DNA from: Rhizopus sp. PT2906
Taxonomy: Eukaryota; Mucoromycota; Mucoromycetes; Mucorales; Rhizopodaceae
Length of the DNA: 64,000 nucleotides
Assembly: GCA_025529335.1 (NCBI GenBank)
Contig: JAMYHX010000128.1
Location: forward strand, 1-64,000
Direction: 5' to 3'
The notes beneath the pieces were generated by a model, which saw only the letters and a list, made by a program, of their open reading frames with translations, was not told the origin of the DNA and did not search any database. The first letter of the stretch is position 1. Each line of letters starts with the position of its first letter. Shown one piece after another: positions 11,430 to 22,153 of this stretch. Made by a program: the position numbers and the translations under genes.

Positions 11430-12692
11430 ATGTTTGCACCCACGTATACTTCTTTTGACTTGAACGGCAAGAAGATCTTGTATGATACCAGTTTTGATCA
11501 TATTGCGCGATTTAGCTCTGATCTGTATAGTCCAATGATACCACCCAACGATTATATCGTAAATATGCCAGGTGTATCGGACATGAATTCGAAAGAAACA
11601 GACTTGGACTTGGATTATCAAATGTCTGAAGGAAATACCATGATCACCAAACGAGACGCTATCTCTTATCTAACTGGCGAGTTGGACATGACACAGTCAC
11701 TTGCAAAATTTTACAGTCTTGCGCCATTTAGTCCCATCGAAGGGGATTTAATAAACTATTCAGTTTGTGACAACGCCTTTGTCTCCGATGGCTCCGACCT
11801 CGATCCAACAGCGATGATCACAACTCAAATGGGTCATCCGAATGTGTTCAAGGAAAGCTTACCGTCATTTACAGAGCTACCATCAACCGTCATCTCTGGT
11901 TACAATTTAGAGCTACCTGTCGGTTTTGAAGAGCAGCAACCGTACTTCAACTCGGGTGCTACGACATCATCGCTCATGTGTTGTACAACGCAAAACATTG
12001 TGGTACCCGAGGGAAGCATATCGCATTTGCCTGATTTAGCAGCCCCTGATGAATTTATCTCTTCCGATGAAGATAATAATAGTGCCGCTGACGATCATGA
12101 CTATCCAGACCAAAAGGATGAGGTCACTCAGGTTACCAAGGAAACGCCAAAAGAAGCAGAAACGGAAAAGGAACAGACGGAATGTAGTGACCGACATTTG
12201 GAACACAGCGATAGTCAAACAGTCATTAAGCCAGTTCGACGAAAGCTGACCAACCAGGCTCGTACAAAGAAACATTGTAAATCGGGTCACATCAGAAAGA
12301 GGAATAGCAAGCTGAGCAAGAAACCATCCGTATTTTATCAAGATCAAAGTGATAATAGTAAGAGAACAAGAAAGAACTATGACAAGACTGTTATCAATAT
12401 TCTCATGAGTTGGTACCTTGAACACGATGGAAAGATACCAGATAGTTCTGCTAAAGAGGATCTCTGCAAACAGACTGGTAAATCTATTGTTCAGAGTAAG
12501 TGTGAATAAAAATGAAAGGGAAATTTGCATCTAACTTTATTTTTTTTTCCCATAGTCTCCACATGGTTCCAAAATGCAAGGCGTAGATACGCCGGTAAAT
12601 TAGAAGCCTATAGGCTATATTCTATAAAGCATCCAGATATTGTATATGATAGTGAATCTTTGGACGCATTTTTAAGATCAAAACAAATGTAA
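11430..12692 (+). CDS. Homeodomain transcription factor (TALE-type length)
   Basis: Two exons, 11430-12495 and 12556-12692, encode 400 residues. The first 260 residues are acidic and low in structure. A basic patch (RRKLTNQARTKKHCK) precedes a C-terminal homeodomain at about residues 318-380: RTRKNYDKTVINILMSWYLE, then CKQTGKSIVQ, then helix 3 with WFQNARRR. The intron falls just before helix 3. Spacing from helix 1 to WFQN matches the three-residue-longer TALE class rather than typical 60-residue homeodomains. The DNA-contact residues W, F, N and R are present. Target genes are unknown; the acidic N-terminus could act in activation (inference). The ATG at 11430 follows a pyrimidine-rich leader. 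Confidence 0.88.
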
Positions 12693-13165
12693 CAAATGTC
12701 TCCCCCCTTGTTTATATGCTGATACCCCCCCTCTTTTCTTTTTCTTTTTCCTTTTGCTTTAAACATTTGCATACTGTATTTAAATAAATAACAAAAAAAG
12801 GCTGTATACTATTTTCAAGTTTCTTTATCGTTTCTAATAGAAAGGACGATAACCAGGATCTCTCGTGCATTATTTTTATGGTCATATATTTCTCCTGCTT
12901 GGTTGCGTATCCAGCAACGCCTGAAATTGGTTGATGTAAACAGAGACACATGATAATTATGAAAAATATATTGCTTATACTGCAATAGTGAGACTGCGCA
13001 GTACCTTAACTGGTGCTTATCTACTCAAGTAGTTTTTTTTACTTGTATAAACACTCGGTATTAATGAGCGTAGATTAGCTCTAGTTAAAAGAGTGAAAAA
13101 GTTAGTCCTGTGCATAGTTGGAAAAAAAAAAAAAGATTTTTTTATTTTTTCTTTCCCTTCTTATT
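12693..13165. other. Intergenic spacer
   Basis: The homeodomain gene 3' flank and Sgd1 promoter. AT-rich with a poly(A)/poly(T) stretch immediately before the Sgd1 start (13118-13150). Nothing else recognised. Confidence 0.6.
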
Positions 13166-14052
13166 ATGGCGCCCACATTTCATAAGAGCAAAATGCCACA
13201 TAAACGTGGTCCAACTCCTGGATCAGTGCTTCCTAAAACGATGAAAGAGGAAGTCGATGCTGCAGGTTAGTTTATGATTACAGCATTTTCATAAAAGCTA
13301 ACTTATTTTGTTTAGAAAAGGACGATCGTAAATTTGGAAAGAAGTTTGTCAACAAGATTGCCAATCGAAAGGAACTAAGAAAACAGAAGCGTGCAGAGAA
13401 AGGTAAAAGAAAGGCTATCCATCAACAAACAAGAGATCAACAAAACAAAAAGAGATTACTTCCTGAAAAACAACCTCAACCTAATAAACGTCAAAAAAAG
13501 GAAGATCTGCCCAAAGATCAATCCAAAGATCAACCCAAGAAGCAAGTGATCAATTCTGAGGAAGCTGAAAAACGTTTATCGAAAAAGAATCCAGCACTTT
13601 ATAAAATGCTGGCTGCTGACAACCTGGTAGGCAAGAATAGTGCCACCGATGAAGACTTTGAAGAAGATGACAAGGAAATTGCTTATTGGGAAAAGAAGTT
13701 GGGATTAAATAAGAAAAAGAAAAAGAAGCTCGGAAAGGAGTTTGAGGATGATGGTCTACTGGATGTTTTGGGTAATGCTGACAACGCCAATAATGAGATG
13801 GATGATATAGAATATTTGAAGCAAAAGCGAACAAAACAAGCTCAATTGAAAGAACAAAAAGGCCTGGAGGAGAATGCTGAAAGAGCAGTAGATCAGTTAT
13901 TTGAAGACTTTCCAAGTGACGAAGATGATGATGATATGGATGCAAGTGTTGACGAAGGCATGTCAGATATGCTTGATGAACAAGAAAGTGATGAAGAAGA
14001 AGAAGAAGTATCAGATGCCCTTGAGGACGAACAAGAAAGTGATGAAGAACAA

Positions 14053-14088
<36 letters not shown>

Positions 14089-16170
14089 GAAGAAGAAGAA
14101 GAAGAAGAAGAAGAAGAGGGCGATGAAGAGAGTGAAAAGGAAGAACAAGTATTAGTCAAAGAGCCACCAAAAAGCTCTGTGCTGACAAAATATGTTCCTC
14201 CTCATTTAAGAAAACCTGTATCGACCGGAAAGAGCGAACAACAATTAAGATTACAAAAGCAACTTCAGGGTCAACTTAACAGATTGAGTGAGTTAAACAT
14301 TGAAAGTATTCTAGTTGAAATCGAAAAGTGCTATGGAACTTATCCACGTCATGGTATGTTTATTTATGAACTATATATTAAACAATTATCTAACCTCACT
14401 TGACAGATGTTACATCAACCATTACTGAGCTTATCATCAACTCCATCTCACAAAGGTCGAATTTGCTTGATTCATTCGTGATTACATATGCAACCATAGT
14501 TGCAAGTCTTTATCGTTTAGTTGGTGTTGAGTTTGGTAAATTCATAGAATGTCCTATTGACAAGTTACTAACATATCTTGCAGCTGCCCATTTTGTACAA
14601 ACGGTTATTGAGATGTTTGAAACGGAACATAAAAAATATAGAAAGGCAAAGCAGCAGACGATTGATGATGAACAAGAAGGTTACAAGGAAACTAGGAACT
14701 TGTTGACATTGATACTCGAATTATATAACTTCCAAGTCATCTCATGTATCCTTGTTTATGATATCGTGCGTATGCTTATCAGTGAACTAGACGAAAGCAA
14801 TGTAGAACTCTTGCTACGAATTATTAGAAGTGGGTATCCATATTACATATGATTGACTATAATACTGATTTTTGTTTTTCGTAGCTGCTGGAGCTGAGCT
14901 TCGTAACGATGATCCTACCTCATTAAAACATATCATTGATGAAATACAAAAGGAAACAGCTAAGCGCGATCCTTCGACTATATCGTAAGTGTGAGAAATT
15001 AATATAGAGATTGGTTTTTGTAACTTTTTTTTTTGTTACAGCCTGCGTCATAAGTTCATGCTTGAAACAATCGCTAATGTGAAAAATAACAAGATCAAGA
15101 ATAAGCAGACAGCAGCTGGCCATGGCGATAAAGAATTGGTGCAAAAGATGAAAAAGTTCATACAAGGATTATCAAAGAAGAGATCGACTCGTAGTACAGA
15201 AGCCTTGCGTGTCAGTTTGGATGATATTCACAACGTCCATACAAAGGGTAAATGGTGGCTAGTTGGTGCCTCATGGAAAGATAATTTGGTGGGCACAGAA
15301 AGTAAATACAAGACGACAAATGTGCCTGAAGATTTAAAGAAGGATCAATCAGTGCAAGAGGCTCTTTTAAAGCTTGCGAGAAAGCAGGGAATGAATACAG
15401 ACATACGTAGAACTATATTTATAACAATTATGAGTGCAGAGGTTTGAACAAGCATAGGTTTTTATTAAAACAAGATAGACTAACGAAGCGAAATGGTGTA
15501 GGATTATTTAGATGCATTTGAGAAACTGATGAAGCTAGGCTTAAATGAGGTCCAACAAAGAGAAATCTGTCGTGTTATGCTTCAGTGCACAGGAAATGTA
15601 AGGGAATATGACTATGAATATCCTTTATCTAACGAATGACTATAGGAAAAAACATTTAATCCATACTACATGCTTGTTAGTAGAAGATTATGTGAAATAG
15701 ACCATTCCTTCAAAGTGACCTTCCAATACTGTCTATGGGATTTCCTTAGAGAGTGTGGAGAAAGCGAAGTGGGTGGTCTAGAACGAAGTGCGAGTGAGAA
15801 CTTTTCTGGAAGCAAAGAAGTCAGATTAAGCAAGATTGTGAACATGGCCAAGTTTTATGCTTCATTGATAACTGAAGGTGCTCTTACACTTGCTGTCTTG
15901 AAGAGTATCAACTTTATGAATTTACAAAAGAATGGTCGCATATTCCTGGAGTTACTCTTTGTAAATATATTATTACAATTACACGCTGGAGGAGCACAGG
16001 CCATTGCCAATGTATTTGGCAAGATACGAGACCAGCGAATACTTGCTCAGGGCTGTATATTCTTCATTGTAGGAACTGTTACTCACTGTAAACACTCTGG
16101 ACTTGAAGAGGATGATATAGAAAAAGTACAGTGGGGTTGTAAAATAGCTAAAGAAGTATTAAATAAATGA
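13166..16170 (+). CDS. SGD1: Nucleolar MIF4G/MA3 protein (Sgd1/NOM1 family)
   Basis: Seven exons: 13166-13265, 13316-14353, 14407-14829, 14885-14984, 15042-15441, 15502-15597 and 15646-16170. They encode 893 residues. The N-terminal third is Lys-rich, then a long Asp/Glu tract coded by GAT/GAA repeats (about residues 235-325). A PPHLRKP motif follows, then the MIF4G domain (about 345-560; ESILVEIEKCYGTYPRHD at its start, AAHFVQTVIEMFE inside). The MA3 domain spans about 673-800 (DIRRTIFITIMSAEDYLDAF and FKVTFQYCLWDFLREC). The family acts in 40S subunit biogenesis in the nucleolus. Donor three (A|GTGGGT) is less standard than the others but keeps the conserved GAELRNDDPTSLK segment in frame. 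The stop codon lies inside one arm of an 81-bp inverted repeat. Confidence 0.93.
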
Positions 16171-16245
16171 TCCAAAAGTACTTAGACATTATCTCAATTT
16201 AATATATAATTGTGACAACAAAATAAGTGGATATACGATTAAACA
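16165..16245 (+). repeat. Left arm of an 81-bp near-perfect inverted repeat
   Basis: This arm pairs with 16977-17057 in reverse complement: 77 of 81 positions match and the four differences are all transitions. It covers the last codons of the Sgd1 gene and its 3' flank. Confidence 0.9.
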
Positions 16246-16260
16246 CATGCTTTTTGGCCA

Positions 16261-16580
16261 ACACTACATACACGAAAAAATTCACGACAGAGTGGCTAAT
16301 GCGACGAGCACTACCTCGAGATGCTAATTATGATTTCATTTTATAACTTCACACTGTCAAAGTCTCTACCTAGCCAAAAGTTGTTCTGTGGGATATTCTT
16401 TAATGTAAAATGCACTTGAGTGACCTTGACAACATAAGATGAAAATAAAGTAATAACAACATTTCTTTTTTATCTATTTCTTCTTGAAAAGAAACATTAA
16501 TCGAGATGGTGACTTTGTAAACTCATGTGTAGCCTGACGCTATACAATGAAGAGCTTTGTTGGAGGACATCACAGATACG
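16261..16580 (+). mobile_element. Inverted-repeat element A, copy 2 (right end eroded)
   Basis: Starts with TTGGCCAACACTACATACAC like copies 4 and 6. It continues with the family interior (TAACTTCACACTGTCAAAG, TTCTTGAAAAGAAACA, GACGCTATACAATGAAGAGC). Similarity fades after GGAGGACATCACAG, so the right terminal repeat is missing or diverged. It lies between the two arms of the 81-bp inverted repeat. Confidence 0.65.
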
Positions 16581-16976
16581 TGGACGTCAGACCACGTATG
16601 TACTAAAATAACCATGACGTTTATTAATAAAACACCCAGTAAGACGTTATCAATTTTTTTTTCTTAATTATTTGACCTACATCTTCTCAAGAGAGACCGT
16701 AAAACAATGTAGAGACAAGAAAGGGACGAGGAAGGTGGGGAACAACCAATATTACTTACTCGTTTAATGTATACTTCATATATTCGTGTTTACAAAACAT
16801 TTTCTGCTTCCTTCTTACTCAGTTTCTCCGTTTCTTTTCTTCCTTTCCCCCCCTCCCCTTTGATCTCAAAAAGGCTTTCAGATTCTATGTACCTTTTTTG
16901 ATCTGGCCCGGGTGGGACGAAATTATATTGTTTCAATGCGCCCATTGTGGTCTTTTATTTTCTTTAATAAAATATT

Positions 16977-17057
16977 TGTTTAATCGTATATCCACTTATT
17001 TTGTTGTCACAATTATATATTAAATTGAAATAATGTCCAAGTGCTTCTGGATCATTT
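16977..17057 (-). repeat. Right arm of the 81-bp inverted repeat
   Basis: Reverse-complement partner of 16165-16245. It ends about 47 bp before the chitinase start codon, so it forms part of that gene's promoter or leader. The interval 16581-16976 between element and arm holds homopolymer-rich DNA with no gene. Confidence 0.9.
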
Positions 17058-17103
17058 AAATACACGTTCTTTCTTCTTCTCTTTTCTTTTTCTTTCAAGT
17101 AAA

Positions 17104-19526
17104 ATGAAGAAGTCATTGTTGGTCCTTTCTCTAATCATTGGATTATCTACTGCTTTTGATGTAAGTTGGCCCACTTTCTTTTTTTTCAATCCATTCTATA
17201 ATCATTATTGATCTGTCAATTTCAAAGAATACCTGTAATAATAATGTTGTTGCCTGTAAGTAATAATTGTTATAAACCTCAAGGAAACCCAAATATCTCT
17301 TTCTCTTAGATTGGGGTCAAAATTCATTTGGTGCTGCCAATAGTCAGGATAAATCTGGTTGGCAAAAGCCATTAAGCTTCTATTGTGATGATGACTCTAT
17401 AAATGTCTTTCCAATATCCTTTTTAACAACTTTCTTTGGTCCTGGAAACAGTCCTGAAATCAATCTTGCCAATGTAAGTTCACTCTTTTTTTTTAAAAAA
17501 CATATAAACTAAAGATGAAATCAAGACATGTAACAGTGTTGATAACTCTACTTTTGCTGGAACTGCTTTGGCTGACTGCACAAGCATGGCTTCTGATATC
17601 AAGTATTGTCAATCAAAAGGCAAGCTGGTGACCCTCTCTTTGGGTGGTGCGACTGGTAGCGTTGGATTTCAATCAGAAGATCAAGCCAACGCATTTGCAG
17701 AAACCATTTGGAACGTCTTTTTGGGTGGTAGCTCATCCACTCGTCCCTTTGGTGATGCTATATTAGATGGGTAAGTTATGTCCCCATCTCTTTTAATAAG
17801 CAGAGATAGAGGGAGAGCAAGAAATGTTTACTATTTGTTTATATAGTATTGACCTTGATATCGAAGGAGGCGGATCAAATTGTAAGATTCTAGAAATGTA
17901 ACAAAATTCTTGTTAAATTGACAACAAATTAGATTATGTGCCTTTTCTTCAAAAATTAAGTTCATACTTTGATGATTCAAAAAAGTATTACATTACTGCT
18001 GCTCCCCAATGTGTCTTTCCTGATGCTAATCTTCAAAATACCTTGAACGCTTTCCCATTTGACGCTGTTTATGTTCAATTCTGTAAAATAATAATAGTAA
18101 TAATAATCAAAAGTTTGGTTATTAACTACAATTAACAGATAATAATCCATGTGGCCTTCAATACTTTGATAGCAACCAGTGGAACTTTGGTGTCTGGGAC
18201 AACTGGGCTCGTAATTCCTCTCCTAATCCCAAGGTCAAGGTTTATATCGGCGCACCTGCTAGTCCATCTGCTGCTGGTAGTGGTTATGTCGGTCCTGATA
18301 CTTTACTTAAAATTGCAGCGACAACAAAAGAATCATTTCCTAGCTTTGGTGGGGTCATGTTCTGGGGTAAGACTATAACAAATGGATTGATATATTTATA
18401 AAACCTCTCCTCTATATAAAGATGCATCACAAGCTTATGCTAATAATAACCTTGCTGCTACTATAAAAAATGGACTATCTAGTGGAAAAAGCTGTGGTCA
18501 ATCGTTTGATCTTTCTGTATGTACTGCGCCTCCTTATGTTACTGGTACTAGTTACAGTCGAGGAAGCACGGTTAGTTACAAGTAAGTACTACACATAGAG
18601 AGAGAAAGCTTTTTTATTCTAATTGCTTACAATAACAAATAGTGGATATACTTGGATTGTAAGTTTTAAAAGGGATAGTGTTTCACTTTTTACCAAATAG
18701 TAACTGTTTATGACTTAGGCCAAATGGTATGCCTCGTCTCCTCCATCTTCAAATCCTTATTCTGATTGGGTTCCTATCAAGGCATGTATGCCAAATACAA
18801 GTGGAGCAGAAACATCTCAACCAAATATGATACCTGTTAGCAGTATATCCAAATCGGCTTCCAGCTCGATACAATCTATCACATCAAGTCGTTCTGTTAT
18901 GGCACCCACAGCCTCATCATCAGCAACACTGTCGGTATCCAACACTGCCTCGCCTCCTGCAGCTACTGGTTCTCCATCGACACCTTCTACATGCTCTGGT
19001 GTACCCGAATGGTCACCCACTATTGCTTACACTGGTGGTAACATGGTTTACTACCAAGATGCTGTTTGGAAAGCAAAATGGTGGTCTCAAAACGATATTC
19101 CTGGTGGTGTCGCAGGTGTTTGGGAGAAGGTGGATGCTTGTGGCCAGTCAAGAACTTTATCAGCTCGATCTATTATTGAAGGTATAATCTAGCAATACAG
19201 GGTTTATAGAAACTTATATGGCTTTTTTTGTTTCCTAGCTGCTGCAAGAGTTCATTGCAAGCGTGATACTACCAAATGGAATCGTTTCAAGAAGTATAGT
19301 AAAGGAAATAGAGTTCTTTACAAGTAAGTAGAGGATATTTTTATTATCATCACTGTTTATTCATTGTATATTATCAGACGCTCGGTCTATGTTGCTTCTG
19401 ATTCTAATGTTGTAAGTTATATATACAAGTTAGTATCGTCTTACCTAATTGTCTTTATATTTATTGTAGAATGAACAACCAGGATCTACTTCTTTCTTCT
19501 GGCAGAAGAACATTAACTGCGTATAA
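17104..19526 (+). CDS. Secreted GH18 class III chitinase with carbohydrate-binding modules
   Basis: Thirteen short exons: 17104-17160, 17228-17255, 17310-17473, 17526-17770, 17847-17881, 17933-18082, 18139-18366, 18422-18581, 18643-18658, 18719-19181, 19239-19323, 19378-19411 and 19470-19526. They encode 573 residues. A signal peptide (MKKSLLVLSLIIGLSTAF) precedes a GH18 barrel at about 20-330, with VVAYWGQNS, SLGG and the catalytic DGIDLDIEGG (the acid is the final Glu). Three aromatic modules of the chitin-binding CBM5/12 type follow. One (VSYNGYTWIAKWYA) comes before a Ser/Thr-rich linker. A second (AYTGGNMVYYQDAVWKAKWW) comes after it. A third, weaker one is at the C-terminus (FFWQKN). 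The enzyme should cleave chitin in the wall or from outside sources. The 16-nt exon is unusually small. Confidence 0.92.
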
Positions 19527-19773
19527 GCAAGTTTAAAATGGTTACATATTCACTTTGATACCATAATCGCTGTTGCTATTTAATTTATTGATTTTTAGAC
19601 ATATTTTTATACATTCATATCAATTTCGTATATAGAAAAAAAATAATAAAAAAAGAGAGGGGTAATTTATTGCATTTACAGTAAATGATTATGTGGTATC
19701 GGCTGTAGCAAATTATTATATGCTATGAATGTATCGATTCTAGTTTAAATTAAATGTGATGCTGTGTATATGA

Positions 19774-21153
19774 TTATTGTTCAATTGTTCCAAACATATT
19801 ATTGCTTGATTCTGCAGGCATAGCTTTACGTACACCAGCAAAGCCTCTTCTGTCACCCTTTCTCATCATGATCTTCCAATTTGCCTTTAAATTATTTAAT
19901 ACTCTCTCAATCTCTTCGTTGTGATCAGGAGCAGACGCTAAGAGAGACGTCATTTGTAGCATCTTGGCAGCTGTTGCAGCAGGATTTTGCGAAGAACCAA
20001 AGTCGGTAAACAACTTATTGAAGACATCTATAAACACAATGATTAGAAAAATACTGAGGAAGAATGCTTGTTACCTTCTAACCGCTTTGTCTGTAGCAAG
20101 ATAACATTGTCTCTAAAGCTCCTCAATGCCATATTTCTCACATTCCATGCCTCAGCTTCGTCAGCAGATCGGTATATTATGTCTGTACGTAAAGGTAAAA
20201 ATACAGCTTCAAAATAAGGTAAGGCATAAGTGAAGAAGAAGGACCACTGTTCGACCAGTCTATCCAACAGTTTTTCATCTGTCACACCAAACATTTTGGA
20301 ATTCAATGTAAACATGCCATCTCTCAATAATGCTTCAATGTCATGATAAAACTGAGGTGAAATAGGATCGGATAAGCAGCGTCTATAGATGTATTAGAGC
20401 AAGAAGGAAAAAAAAAAAAAAAAAAACGACAAGGTTCAGTTACCTTAATAATTCATTCAAGTCTTCAATTGCTCCTTGTGGACCTTCGCCGTTAAACAAA
20501 GGTAAGACACGAACACAAAGTGTCTGCCAAGCGTCTTCTTGAGAACTAGTAAAGAGTCCACTGTTGCTATTGACATTGTTTACACTATTCAAATATATAC
20601 TGGATTGCATCATGCTCATACTACTGAAGCTGTTCTGTCTACGATAGGGTCCTCCCGGAGCGGTAGGAGGTGCTGCCATAGGCTGAAATGATATACTTCC
20701 TCCTACAATTGTATTATTGCTCACTGCATTGGCAGGAGAGAAATAAAAGTTGGAGTTATTAGATGAAGAAGGTGCAATATCCTCTCCTCTTAGATGCATA
20801 GTTGACCTTTCGACATCACGAGCAATTGACTTTGCGTCCAGCGCATTTAAAGACTTGTGTATAGACGGTGATGTTATGGGTGATGTTGGTCTTTGAACAG
20901 ATTGTGACATGGATCTATCAAGGCTTCCTGAGCTCGGCTGTTTACGAGCTCTAACATTGGTTCCAGGTTTTGATGTCTGACAGCTACCTCCACTGAATGG
21001 CGATTGTATAGTTGGTGTTTCTGGAGGAAAGCCAGTGTTTTGTGATGAACTGCTTTCCGCTTTATCCATAAAAAAGGATGAATTTGATGAAGGAGAAGAA
21101 CATACACTTAGTTCTTCAAACGTAGCCTGTTGAGATGATGTAGGTAGAGACAT
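19774..21153 (-). CDS. HbrB/Bit61/PRR5-type TORC2 subunit
   Basis: Three exons: 21153-20444, 20382-20075 and 20027-19774, coding 423 residues. The first 190 residues are Ser/Asn/Pro-rich and disordered. The C-terminal half matches the HbrB domain: AWQTLCVRVLPLFNGEG, EDLNELLRRC, then WSFFFTYALPYFEAVFLPL, and LRSFRDNVILL. Proteins of this family (Bit61 in yeast, PRR5/Protor in animals, HbrB in Aspergillus) bind TORC2 and influence growth and polarity. The in-frame stretch upstream of 21153 has further codons but no better start. It is divergent from the CIA30 gene with 260 bp between starts, and a poly(A/T) tract lies in intron 1. Confidence 0.85.
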
Positions 21154-21412
21154 TTTAAACAACAAAAAGAAAAAGAGAGAAAAAAGATATCCAAAAATGG
21201 AAATCAATTGTCTCTCTGTGTCTCTGTGTTTCTGTGTGTCTTGTGACTCAGTTTCATTTGGCTCTCCACCCCCAAGCAAAAAGGGAAGCTTTTCTTTCAG
21301 CATGTTTTCAATCTTTCGTCGAACGGCAGTAGAGGTAGCTGAGTCGAGTTTAAAAGGTAGACTGAAGCATACTGTTATTCTTGTAGTTATTTAATACCTT
21401 AAAGCTTTAAAT

Positions 21413-22153
21413 ATGGACGGCCTTAGAGGCTGGCAAAGAGAAATGCCCATGACAGCTCTCAATTCACAAAAAGATCTCACTCAATGGGTAGTTGGCAGCG
21501 ATAAAGACATTGGCGGTTTCTCAGAAGCTCACTTGGAGATTACACCAGAAGGCACAGGGAGATTTCATGGAAACATTTCTTTGGATCTTCCTACTAATCC
21601 AGAAATTAAGCAAAGCGGATATGCTGCTATTCGTACAAAAGTAACAGTGATATCCAATTGATGATCCATTAGCCTTATTTTTTTATTTTTGTTTTTTTCT
21701 ATTAGCAAAAAGAACAATCGTTATTTGGAATACCTTGTTGGGATACGACCTTATTTCGTTATTTAGCTCTGCGAGTGAAAGGAGATAAAAGAAAGTATTT
21801 TGTAAATATACAAACAGACGGTATTGTCAAGACAGATTTATTCCAACATCGATTGTTTTTACGTACACCAGGTCAATGGGAAACAGTGATGGTAAGCAAA
21901 AATATCTTTTAATAAACTCCACAAGTAATTCGTGATATAGATTCCCTTTAAAGACTTCATTTTAACAAATAATGGCATGATTCAAGAAGAACAAATTGAG
22001 ATGTTTAGAGAAAAAGTCAGAACAGTTGGTATCTCTCTCATGGACCGTCAAGAAGGTCCTTTTAATATTGAAATTGATTGGATAAAAGCTATGAACACTG
22101 AATTCACAGAAGGTGATATGGACAGAGTACCAGACAAGGTTGAACAATTGTAA
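21413..22153 (+). CDS. Complex I intermediate-associated protein 30 (CIA30/NDUFAF1 family)
   Basis: Three exons, 21413-21640, 21706-21891 and 21941-22153, coding 208 residues. The whole protein is the CIA30 beta-sandwich: DKDIGGFSEAHLEITPEGTG, then FHGNISLDLP, GYAAIRTK, LALRVKGDKRKYFVNIQTDG, and the end block VGISLMDRQEGPFNIEIDWI. In other eukaryotes the mitochondrial member is an assembly factor for respiratory complex I. No clear mitochondrial presequence is visible and the protein is short. It may therefore be the extra-mitochondrial CIA30-domain paralogue known in fungi, and I cannot separate these. Confidence 0.85.

Noticed and set aside
13893..14159. Poly-Ser and poly-Met/Lys frames opposite the Sgd1 acidic tract
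   Set aside because: Shadows of GAT/GAA codon repeats in the real gene.
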